NCBI GenBank assembly: GCA_902783095.1
Contig: CACZPX010000065.1
Coordinates: forward strand, 1-13,502
Origin: an uncultured Lachnospiraceae bacterium
GTDB lineage: Bacteria > Bacillota > Clostridia > Lachnospirales > Lachnospiraceae
DNA: 13,502 nucleotides
Reading direction: 5' to 3'
The notes under the pieces are model-generated. The model ran no database searches and was not told where the DNA came from. It saw nothing but the letters and a program-made list of their open reading frames with translations. The position numbers were made by a program, and so were the translations under genes. Shown here piece by piece: positions 7,629-13,502 of the stretch; positions within the stretch are counted from its first letter, which is position 1, and the number at the start of each line of letters is the position of its first letter.

Positions 7629-10600
7629 TCAGTTGTTCAGCAGCTCGTCAAACTCCGCTTCCGTCATCAGGATCTGGCGCGGCTTGGTGCCCTCTTCTTC
7701 ACCCACAACGCCGGCCTCGCAGAGCTGGTCCATGATGCGCGCCGCCCGGTTGAAGCCGATGCGGAACGCCCGCTGCAGGTTGCCGATGGAGGCCTTTTCC
7801 TTGTCGATGATAAAGCGTCCGCACTGTTCAAACAGTTCGTCGCGCTCGCCCCCGCCCATGGCGCCGCCCCCGCCGTTTCCGGCCAGGGCCATGCTCTCCT
7901 CCAGGCCGCCGCCCTTTCCCATGGTCAGGCGCTGGTTCTTGATGAATTCCACCACCTTCTCCACCTCGTCGTCCGAGACGAAGGCGCCCTGCACGCGCAC
8001 GGGCTTGGGATAGCCCGTGGGATAGAACAGCATGTCGCCCTTGCCCAGCAGCTTCTCCGCGCCGACCATGTCCAAAATGGTGCGGGAGTCGACGCCAGAA
8101 GCCACCGCAAACGCGATGCGGGAAGGCACGTTGGCCTTGATCAGGCCGGTGATGACGTTCACCGACGGCCGCTGCGTGGCCAGCACCAGGTGGATGCCCG
8201 CCGCGCGCGCCAGCTGCGCCAGCCGGCAGATGGCCTCTTCCACCTCGCCCGGCGCGACCATCATCAGGTCCGCCATCTCGTCCACGACGATCACGATCTG
8301 CGACATCTTCTCCGGCAGATCGGCCTTTTCCTCTTCCGGCCGGTCCGCCTTCTCCTCACGCAGTTCTTCCACCTTGCGGTTGTAGCCCTTTATGTCGCGC
8401 ACCGCGAAGTCCGCAAAGCGCTGATAGCGGTCCGTCATCTCGGCCACGGCCCAGTTTAAGGCCGCCGTCGCCTTTTTGGGATCGGTCACGACCGGCGTGA
8501 GCAGATGCGGGATGCCGTTGTAGACGGACAGTTCCACCTGCTTGGGGTCGATCATGATAAAGCGCACCTCCTCCGGCGAGGCCTTGTAGAGGATGCTTAC
8601 GATGATGGTATTGATGCAGACCGATTTGCCGGAGCCCGTCTGGCCGGCGATCAGAAGGTGCGGCATCTTGGCCAGGTCCGCCACCACGGGATCGCCCGCG
8701 ATGTCGCTGCCGATGCCCACGGTCACCTTGGAGGACGCCTTGGTAAAGGCCTCCGTCTTTAAGATCTCGCGCAGCCACACGGTATTGTTCTCTTTGTTCG
8801 GCACCTCGATGCCTACGGCCGACTTGCCGGGGATGGGCGCCTCGATGCGGATGTCCGCGGCCGCCAGATTCAGCTTGATATCGTCCGCCAGCGCCACGAT
8901 GCGGCTCACCTTCACGCCCTGCTCGGGGTGCAGCTCATAGCGCGTCACGGCGGGGCCGCAGCTGATGTCGGTCACCTCCACGTTCACGCCGAAGTTGCGC
9001 AGCGTATCCACCAGCGTCTGGGCGGTATCCCGCAGCTCCTGTCTGTTGTTTCCGGTCTTGCCGGCGGGCGCGGTGAGCAGGTTTAAGCCGGGCGCCTTGT
9101 AGTCTCTTTTGATGATGGGCTTGGCCACGCCGGGGGTGGCGATGCCGCCTGTAATGGTCTTTCCGGGCATCCGTGCAGCCGCCTGCGCGCCGCCGGTGAG
9201 CATTTCCGCGCCGGTGGAGCCGAAGGCCTTGCCCGCCGTGCTCTCACGGTCGCTCTTTGCGGTGCTCCAGATGCTCTCCTGCGCGGCCTTGCCGGCAGCG
9301 GGTTTTTCCTCACGGCCGGGCAGCTCGGTAGAGAGCTGACGCAGCGCCTCGGCGGGATCCAGGGATTCCACCAGGTCCTCCGGCATCTGCTCGTCCGGCT
9401 CGCCGTACGTCATAAAGTCCGCCCCGATGGGATTGTCGGCCTCATCCGCAAACTCGGAATAGTCGGGGGCCTGTGCAGCGGCGCGCGCGGCCCTGCCGGC
9501 CGAAAGGATGCCGCTGCCCCCCGTCTGCCGCCAGGTGCTGCCGTCTGGAACGTCCGTCCCGCCGGTCTTTCTGCGGGAAGGCGTCTGCTCCGGTCTGGCG
9601 TCCAGCGCCTCCAGCTCGCTCAGCGTCCGGGTGTCCCGGCCGGCCACGTAGGGCGTATCCCAGGGCAGATCCTGTACGGCGGGCTCGCCGCCCCGTTTAT
9701 CGGTCCCCGCGGGTTTTGCGCCGCCCTGCGCCGCGGCAGGCTCCGCCTTTTTCTCCGCGTCCTTTTTCTCCATGCGGGCCAGCAGCCTGTCCAGACTGCC
9801 GTCCTTCTTTTTGGGCGCCGTATAGTCCGCGGCCGGGTCGTCCCCGATCACCGGGCCGGGCATGGCGTCGATCGCCTCCTGCACGGTGAGCGTGGTCTCT
9901 TTGGATACGTCGTCCACAAAACCGGGCTTGCGGTCCTTCTTTTTGGGCGCGGCCGCGGTCTTATCCTCCACGTAGGGCTTCATCAGGTCCGTGCCGTCCA
10001 GGGCCACGCCGGTGGCGCGGCGCTTTACGCGCTCCTGTTCCTCTTCCTGGGCTTTGAGCCGCGCCTCCTGACGCTCGCGGATGCGCTGCTCGCGCACCTC
10101 GTTGCGGGCGTCGCGGTCCTGCTTAAAGTGCTCCACGCCGCTCCTGGTGCTCTCCACGATCTTCCTGCCGCCCTTTCGCAGCGGATTTAAGACGGACTTG
10201 CCGGTGATGAACACCAGGCAGACCAGTTCCAGGATCACCACGATGGCGTAGGAGCCCAGCATGCCGAGCCCCGGCACCAGCATCTTAAAGAGCAGACCGC
10301 CGAACAGACCGCCGTTAAAGCCGTCCGTTCCCAGGCGGTAGTAGTCCGCCAGCGTATAGTCGATGCGCATGCCCTTGCCGTTGATGAACTCAAAGATGCC
10401 GCACAGCAGCAGAAAGGCCACGGTGCCCACGGCCGCGATGATCACCGCCATCGGGCCGTATTTTTTCAGGAAGATCATCAGGTAGACGATGATCCCGAAA
10501 AACAGGAACGGAAAGACGTAGCCCAGCGACCCGAACAGGCCGTGTTCGAATTTATATAGCACTTCGCCGACGGCGCCCGCGCTGCCCACCGCGCCCAGAA

Positions 10601-10742
10601 ACAGGATCACGGTCACCGCAAGCAGCACAAAGATCCAGATCTCGCGCCGGATCGCGCTGTCCGTGCGCCGCTGCGCGGCTGCCGACCGTCTGGTCTGCGC
10701 CGTCTTCGTCGTCTTCTTCTTTGTCGTTTTTTTCTGCGCCAA
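7629..10742 (-). CDS. ftsK: DNA translocase FtsK/SpoIIIE
   Basis: This membrane-anchored ATPase pumps chromosomal DNA through the division or sporulation septum. The 1037-residue protein has a basic N-terminus rich in K/T, then about four hydrophobic segments (roughly 35-55, 72-92, 97-120, 160-181). A long charged linker runs from about 185 to 545. The motor follows: Walker A AGQTGSGKS (699-707), IDPKQVELS (731-739), Walker B VIVVDEMADLM (817-827), ATQRPSVNVITG (855-866) and GAEKLLGKGDML (894-905). It ends in a winged-helix gamma domain (about 966-1037, GVVGEEEGTKPRQILMT). SpoIIIE of B. subtilis has 789 residues, so the linker explains the extra length. The start is TTG at 10742, with GGGAGG 9 nt upstream and no competing ATG. 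It is the first gene after a promoter and leads the murE-murF-priA series. FtsK and SpoIIIE cannot be told apart from sequence alone. Confidence 0.97.
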   Translation of the reverse strand: MAQKKTTKKKTTKTAQTRRSAAAQRRTDSAIRREIWIFVLLAVTVILFLGAVGSAGAVGEVLYKFEHGLFGSLGYVFPFLFFGIIVYLMIFLKKYGPMAVIIAAVGTVAFLLLCGIFEFINGKGMRIDYTLADYYRLGTDGFNGGLFGGLLFKMLVPGLGMLGSYAIVVILELVCLVFITGKSVLNPLRKGGRKIVESTRSGVEHFKQDRDARNEVREQRIRERQEARLKAQEEEQERVKRRATGVALDGTDLMKPYVEDKTAAAPKKKDRKPGFVDDVSKETTLTVQEAIDAMPGPVIGDDPAADYTAPKKKDGSLDRLLARMEKKDAEKKAEPAAAQGGAKPAGTDKRGGEPAVQDLPWDTPYVAGRDTRTLSELEALDARPEQTPSRRKTGGTDVPDGSTWRQTGGSGILSAGRAARAAAQAPDYSEFADEADNPIGADFMTYGEPDEQMPEDLVESLDPAEALRQLSTELPGREEKPAAGKAAQESIWSTAKSDRESTAGKAFGSTGAEMLTGGAQAAARMPGKTITGGIATPGVAKPIIKRDYKAPGLNLLTAPAGKTGNNRQELRDTAQTLVDTLRNFGVNVEVTDISCGPAVTRYELHPEQGVKVSRIVALADDIKLNLAAADIRIEAPIPGKSAVGIEVPNKENNTVWLREILKTEAFTKASSKVTVGIGSDIAGDPVVADLAKMPHLLIAGQTGSGKSVCINTIIVSILYKASPEEVRFIMIDPKQVELSVYNGIPHLLTPVVTDPKKATAALNWAVAEMTDRYQRFADFAVRDIKGYNRKVEELREEKADRPEEEKADLPEKMSQIVIVVDEMADLMMVAPGEVEEAICRLAQLARAAGIHLVLATQRPSVNVITGLIKANVPSRIAFAVASGVDSRTILDMVGAEKLLGKGDMLFYPTGYPKPVRVQGAFVSDDEVEKVVEFIKNQRLTMGKGGGLEESMALAGNGGGGAMGGGERDELFEQCGRFIIDKEKASIGNLQRAFRIGFNRAARIMDQLCEAGVVGEEEGTKPRQILMTEAEFDELLNN

Positions 10743-10751
10743 AGCGTTCGA

Positions 10752-10757
10752 CCTCCC
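10752..10757 (-). promoter_or_regulatory. Ribosome binding site of ftsK
   Basis: GGGAGG on the minus strand, 9 nt before the TTG at 10742. It is a strong match to the anti-Shine-Dalgarno sequence and is the main support for TTG as the ftsK start. Confidence 0.8.
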
Positions 10758-10774
10758 AACAATATATCCAAGTT

Positions 10775-10803
10775 ATTATATCGAACTATCGGAAACAAAT
10801 CAA
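10775..10803 (-). promoter_or_regulatory. Sigma-A type promoter for the ftsK-murE-murF-priA unit
   Basis: Read on the minus strand, TTGATT (10803-10798) is followed by a 17-nt spacer and a perfect TATAAT (10780-10775). Transcription would start near 10768, giving a leader of about 25 nt before the ftsK start. The first two bases of the -35 box lie in the terminator stem of the preceding unit. No further promoter of this quality was noticed downstream, although the weak ones inside genes cannot be excluded by eye. Confidence 0.8.
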
Positions 10804-10828
10804 GCGATCGGGCGTTTCCCGATCGCTT
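10802..10828 (-). terminator. Rho-independent terminator after prmA
   Basis: A perfect 11-bp stem (arms 10818-10828 and 10802-10812) encloses a 5-nt loop. On the minus strand an A-run precedes the stem and a T-rich stretch (GATTTGTTT) follows it. On the plus strand the stem is followed directly by TTTTT if the paired TT is counted, so it could act in both directions. It lies about 70 nt past the prmA stop and closes the dnaK-dnaJ-prmA unit. A smaller 6-bp GC hairpin (10885-10899) sits between the stop codon and this terminator. Confidence 0.8.
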
Positions 10829-10900
10829 TTTCGCAAACAAACGTTCTGTTTTCTTCCGTATCGGTCCGGCTGCAGCGCCGCACCCGCGCCGCAGGCGCGC

Positions 10901-11863
10901 TTACCGCTTTCTGGCCGTGATGCCGACCCACTCGCCGTCGTGTTCCACGGCCTGCACCTCCCATTCGGGATTTGCCGCGAAGGCCGCCAGCACGTCCGCT
11001 TCCTTCACATCGATGATGCCGGACGCGATGAAAAAGCCGCCGTTCTTTAAATGGCGGCCGATCATCCCCTGCAGGGCGATGATGGCGGGCGCCAGGATGT
11101 TCGCCAGCACCACGTCGTAACCCGTCCCGACCGCCTGCTGCACGGCCGGATCGTCGATGATATTGCCCTTCAGCACGCCGTAATGTTCCGGCCCGTAGCC
11201 GTTTCGCTCCACGTTCTCCAGCGAGGTCTCCACGGCCTGCGGATCCAGATCGGTGGCCATGGCAAAGGCCGCGCCGCGCTTTAAGGCGGCGATGGAGAGG
11301 ATGCCGCTGCCGGTGCCCACGTCCAGTACCCTGTCGCCGGGCTTCATGGTCCGGGCCAGGTGCTGCAGGCAGAGCCTGGTCGTCTCGTGGCTGCCGGTGC
11401 CGAAGGCCGCGCCGGGATCGATCTCGATCTGATACCGCGTACCGGCGGCGTCCGCCTCTGGCTCCCAGGTGGGATGGATCAGCATGTCGCCCACCGTAAA
11501 CGAATGGAAGCCCTCTTTCCACTTTTCGCGCCAGTCCGCCTCGTCGGTCTCGCCCTCCAGAATGGCGCAGCTGCCGGCGTCCACAAAGCCCGCGATCTGC
11601 GCAAGCCCTTCCCGGATCGCCGCAAGACGCGCCTGCGCGGTCTCTTCCGGCTCATCCTCGTCCATGTAAAAATGGATCCTGGCAGTGCCGTCACCCGCGG
11701 GCGGCTCCGGCAGGATGTCCGCGAACATCTCTGCGTAATCCTGTTCCGTCAGCGGAACGGAGTCCTCCACCTCTATGCCTTCTATGCCGTTTTCCGCCAG
11801 CATGCCGCTGATAAAGTCCTCGGCCTCCGCGGTCGTCTCAATGGTGTATTTTTTCCACTTCAT
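10901..11863 (-). CDS. prmA: Ribosomal protein L11 methyltransferase
   Basis: PrmA trimethylates ribosomal protein L11 at several amino groups with S-adenosylmethionine as donor. The 320-residue protein has the substrate-binding N-terminal domain (about 1-105), a linker with WREKWKEGF (111-119), and a Rossmann methyltransferase domain. Motifs seen are DPGAAFGTGSHETTRLCL (149-166), LDVGTGSGILS (180-190) and the catalytic-loop VVLANILAPA (251-260). These are highly specific for PrmA. The ATG at 11863 lies 7 bp after the dnaJ stop. The ribosome site is weak (AAGAAG before the dnaJ stop), so reading through from dnaJ is likely. dnaJ-prmA is a frequent pair in Bacillota. The gene is followed by 158 bp of non-coding DNA with the terminator and the ftsK promoter. 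Confidence 0.97.
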   Translation of the reverse strand: MKWKKYTIETTAEAEDFISGMLAENGIEGIEVEDSVPLTEQDYAEMFADILPEPPAGDGTARIHFYMDEDEPEETAQARLAAIREGLAQIAGFVDAGSCAILEGETDEADWREKWKEGFHSFTVGDMLIHPTWEPEADAAGTRYQIEIDPGAAFGTGSHETTRLCLQHLARTMKPGDRVLDVGTGSGILSIAALKRGAAFAMATDLDPQAVETSLENVERNGYGPEHYGVLKGNIIDDPAVQQAVGTGYDVVLANILAPAIIALQGMIGRHLKNGGFFIASGIIDVKEADVLAAFAANPEWEVQAVEHDGEWVGITARKR

Positions 11864-11870
11864 AACATCG

Positions 11871-13046
11871 TCACTTCTTTTTCTTGCCGAACAGCTTGCT
11901 TCCGCCGCTCTCCAGAGTCTCCAGCGTGCCGCCGCAGGCCTCGTCGTAGGCCTCCAGCGCCTTCTTCTGCGCGCTGTTTAAGTGTTCCGGCACCCTTACC
12001 TCAAAGGTGACGTAATGGTCGCCGCGCTGGCCGGGATTGCGCAGGTAGGGCACGCCCTTGCCGCGCAGCCGGATGCGGGAGCCGGGCTGCGTGCCGGGCT
12101 TTAACTGGTACTCCACTTCGCCGTCCACGGTCTTGATCTTGATGGTATCGCCCAGGGCCGCCTGCGCGAAGGAGATGGGCCGGACGGAGAAGACGTCCAC
12201 GTCCTGCCTGGAAAAGCTGGGACTGGCGCTCACCACCACTTCCACCAGCAGATCGCCGCGGGGACCGCCGTTCACGCCGGGTTCGCCCTTGCCGCGCACG
12301 CGCACGCTCTGGCCGTCGTCGATGCCGGCCGGGATGCTCACCTTGATGGTCTTGCGGGACTGCGTATATCCGGTGCCGCGGCAGTAGGGGCACTTGTCCT
12401 TGATGATCTTTCCGCTGCCGCCGCAGTCCGGGCAGGTCGTGATGTTGCGCATCATGCCGAACAGGGACTGCCTGGTCTCCGTGACCTGGCCGGACCCGCC
12501 GCAGCGCTTGCACGTCTCGGGGCTCGTGCCCTCTTTGGCGCCGGTGCCGTGGCAGTGGTCGCACTCGTCCTTTAGGTTCAGCGTGAGTTCCTTTTCCGTG
12601 CCGAAGCAGGCCTCTTCAAAGGAGATGCGCACGGCCGTACGCAGATTGGCGCCCGCCTGTGCGGCGTTCGCGCTGCGCGTGCCGTAGCTGCCGAAGCCGC
12701 CAAACCCGCCTCCTCCGCCGCCTCCGAACAGATCGCCGAAGATGCTGGAGAAGAAGTCCGTCGCGTCAAAGTTGGAGGAATCAAAGCCGCCAAACCCGCC
12801 GTAGCCCGCGCTGCCGTCAAAGGCCGCGTGGCCGAACTGGTCGTACTGTTTGCGCTTTTCCGGATCGGACAGTACGGCATAGGCCTCCGAGGCCTCCTTA
12901 AACTTGGCCTCGGCATCCTTGTCGCCGGGATTCGTGTCCGGGTGATACTTTTTTGCCAGCACCCGGTATGCTTTCTTTAAGGTTGCGTCGTCTGCGTCCT
13001 TTGCGACGCCCAGCACCTCGTAATAATCTCTCTTGCTTTCAGCCAT
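11871..13046 (-). CDS. dnaJ: Chaperone protein DnaJ (Hsp40)
   Basis: DnaJ delivers unfolded clients to DnaK and stimulates its ATPase in the cytoplasm. The 391-residue protein is full length. It contains the J domain (about 6-71) with HPD at 35-37, a G/F-rich linker (about 75-122, including a run of seven glycines), and the type I zinc domain. That domain has four CxxCxGxG repeats: CDHCHGTG (162-169), CKRCGGSG (179-186), CPDCGGSG (205-212) and CPYCRGTG (219-226). The C-terminal peptide-binding domains follow, with a lysine-rich end. The ATG at 13046 has AGGAG 10 nt upstream (13057-13061). The gene lies 274 bp downstream of dnaK, an unusually wide gap for this pair. A repeat-rich insert fills that gap, so dnaJ may be expressed differently from dnaK. 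Confidence 0.98.
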   Translation of the reverse strand: MAESKRDYYEVLGVAKDADDATLKKAYRVLAKKYHPDTNPGDKDAEAKFKEASEAYAVLSDPEKRKQYDQFGHAAFDGSAGYGGFGGFDSSNFDATDFFSSIFGDLFGGGGGGGFGGFGSYGTRSANAAQAGANLRTAVRISFEEACFGTEKELTLNLKDECDHCHGTGAKEGTSPETCKRCGGSGQVTETRQSLFGMMRNITTCPDCGGSGKIIKDKCPYCRGTGYTQSRKTIKVSIPAGIDDGQSVRVRGKGEPGVNGGPRGDLLVEVVVSASPSFSRQDVDVFSVRPISFAQAALGDTIKIKTVDGEVEYQLKPGTQPGSRIRLRGKGVPYLRNPGQRGDHYVTFEVRVPEHLNSAQKKALEAYDEACGGTLETLESGGSKLFGKKKK

Positions 13047-13095
13047 TGTCGGCGTTCTCCTGTTGTCTTATCTTTTACTCACGATGCGGATCGGT

Positions 13096-13169
13096 GAAGA
13101 CGCGGGGACGGTCCTTTCTGTCCTCACGCGCCGGCGCGTGAGGACAGAAAGGACCGTCCCCGCGTCTTC
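13096..13169. repeat. Perfect 74-bp palindrome between dnaK and dnaJ
   Basis: Two 37-nt arms are exact reverse complements with no mismatch, centred between 13132 and 13133 (CGCGCCGGCGCG). The match breaks at 13095/13170. Each arm contains GGGGACGGTCC and CTGTCCTC. In RNA it would fold into a stem of about 35 bp with a CCGG tip. No T-run follows on the minus strand, so it does not look like a normal terminator. The GGGGACGGTCC...TGTCC wording resembles palindromic intergenic repeats that I recall from other Bacillota. That suggests a REP/MITE-like element, but no transposase is present here and this origin is inferred. Confidence 0.93.
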
Positions 13170-13187
13170 CGCGCCTGAGTCTTTACA

Positions 13188-13222
13188 CACCTTGGGGCGA
13201 CCCCTTGCGGGCCGCCCTGGTG
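13188..13222 (-). other. GC-rich hairpin in the dnaK 3' region
   Basis: CACC/GGTG and GGGCG/CGCCC arms plus an inner GGG/CCC stem form a hairpin around a 5-nt loop. In minus-strand RNA a G-U wobble joins the two inner stems. No U-tract follows on the minus strand; on the plus strand GGTTTTTG follows. It may be a weak terminator, an mRNA end-protector, or part of a repeat element. Confidence 0.45.
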
Positions 13223-13251
13223 GTTTTTGTATGTGTCGTCTGTTCGCCTGC

Positions 13252-13300
13252 GCGGGATCCTTCGGCTCCGCGCTTCGCGCTCCGCTCAGGATGACAGTGC
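13252..13300. repeat. Dispersed intergenic repeat of the GTCATCCTGAGCG...GAAGGATC type
   Basis: Read on the minus strand, this stretch begins TGTCATCCTGAGCG, passes through a GC-rich core with nested CGCG inverted repeats, and ends GCCGAAGGATCCCGC. The outer ATCCT/AGGAT pairs are complementary. One frame translates to VILSGARSAEPKDPA, a signature familiar from spurious short proteins annotated across many bacterial genomes. The resemblance is from memory; copy number in this genome cannot be seen from one window. Confidence 0.7.
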
Positions 13301-13320
13301 ATCCGTGTACGTCGTTTCGC

Positions 13321-13502
13321 TTACACTTCCTTGAAGTCCGCGTCGACAACGTCGTCATCGGCCTTATTGCCGCCGGCGTTGTTCTGGTACTGCGCGTTCA
13401 TGTCGGGACCTGACTGCGGGCCGCCCTGCTGGTTCATGTTCTCGTACATCTTGGAGAACAGAGCCTGCGCGCTGTTCATCAGCTTCTCCTTGCCGTCCTT
13501 TA
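13321..13502 (-). CDS. dnaK: Chaperone protein DnaK (Hsp70), C-terminal end
   Basis: Only the last 59 codons are in the window; the rest lies beyond base 13502. The visible part holds the end of the helical lid (KEKLMNSAQALFSKMYE), a flexible stretch rich in Q, G and N, and the terminal acidic tail ADDDVVDADFKEV before a TAA stop. That tail is diagnostic of bacterial DnaK and binds co-factors and clients. DnaK is the ATP-driven Hsp70 chaperone that works with DnaJ and GrpE. dnaJ follows in the same direction, as expected. The start, promoter and any CIRCE operator would lie outside the window. Confidence 0.95.
   Translation of the reverse strand, partial: KDGKEKLMNSAQALFSKMYENMNQQGGPQSGPDMNAQYQNNAGGNKADDDVVDADFKEV

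Noticed and set aside
12700..12745. Short GC-rich repeat in dnaJ
   Set aside because: It encodes the glycine/phenylalanine linker typical of DnaJ (run of glycines near residues 108-114), not a mobile or CRISPR repeat.
13047..13095. Possible separate promoter for dnaJ
   Set aside because: The stretch contains an A/T-rich piece (GTAAAAGATAAG) but no convincing -35 at 16-18 nt spacing, because the palindrome and GC-rich DNA lie there.
13096..13169. Reading the 74-bp palindrome as an ordinary Rho-independent terminator of dnaK
   Set aside because: The stem is several times longer than normal and no T-run follows on the minus strand.
13047..13320. CIRCE heat-shock operator (TTAGCACTC, 9 nt, GAGTGCTAA)
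   Set aside because: Looked for in the dnaK-dnaJ gap and before ftsK; not present. If it exists it would be upstream of hrcA/grpE/dnaK outside the window.
13068..13358. 96-codon minus-strand open frame across the dnaK-dnaJ gap
   Set aside because: It is composed of the dispersed repeat (VILSGA...EPKDPA) and one pass through the 74-bp palindrome, and it runs into the end of dnaK. No ribosome site or domain was seen; it is a repeat-derived spurious frame.

Overview
This window looks like core chromosome from a GC-rich member of the Bacillota (class Clostridia), most likely Lachnospiraceae-like. The evidence is the order dnaK-dnaJ-prmA, Gram-positive style Shine-Dalgarno sites, a sigma-A type promoter, and a MurE of the clostridial type (GCGGNR followed by RRYEMGE). 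The family placement is inferred from protein motifs and gene order, not from a database search. All ten recognisable genes lie on the minus strand, so transcription runs from high to low coordinates. The long plus-strand reading frames are shadows of these genes.

Block 1 (13502 to about 10802) is the 3' part of a heat-shock/chaperone cluster: the C-terminal 59 codons of dnaK, a 274-bp intergenic region, dnaJ, and prmA (ribosomal protein L11 methyltransferase). It ends at a clear Rho-independent terminator (10802-10828). The dnaK-dnaJ gap is the least ordinary DNA in the window. It holds a perfect 74-bp palindrome, a second hairpin, and a dispersed-repeat type sequence that encodes the widespread spurious peptide signature VILSGA...EPKDPA.

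Block 2 (10803 to 1) begins with a strong promoter (TTGATT, 17 nt, TATAAT) whose -35 box overlaps the terminator stem. It runs without a visible break through ftsK/spoIIIE, murE, murF, priA, def, gltX and a UvrD/Rep-family helicase cut by the window edge. Neighbouring genes overlap or lie at most 22 bp apart. This suggests one transcription unit joining chromosome translocation at division, two consecutive peptidoglycan precursor ligases, replication restart, N-terminal protein maturation, glutamyl-tRNA synthesis and DNA unwinding. ftsK and priA appear to start with TTG, each behind a good Shine-Dalgarno site.

No tRNA, rRNA, CRISPR array, insertion-sequence gene or obvious defence system was seen. 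The most notable points are the repeats between dnaK and dnaJ, a PriA that seems to lack the winged-helix domain between its 3'-DNA-binding and helicase domains, and a DNSR instead of DNPR substrate motif in MurE. I did not find convincing evidence of a wholly new multi-gene system.
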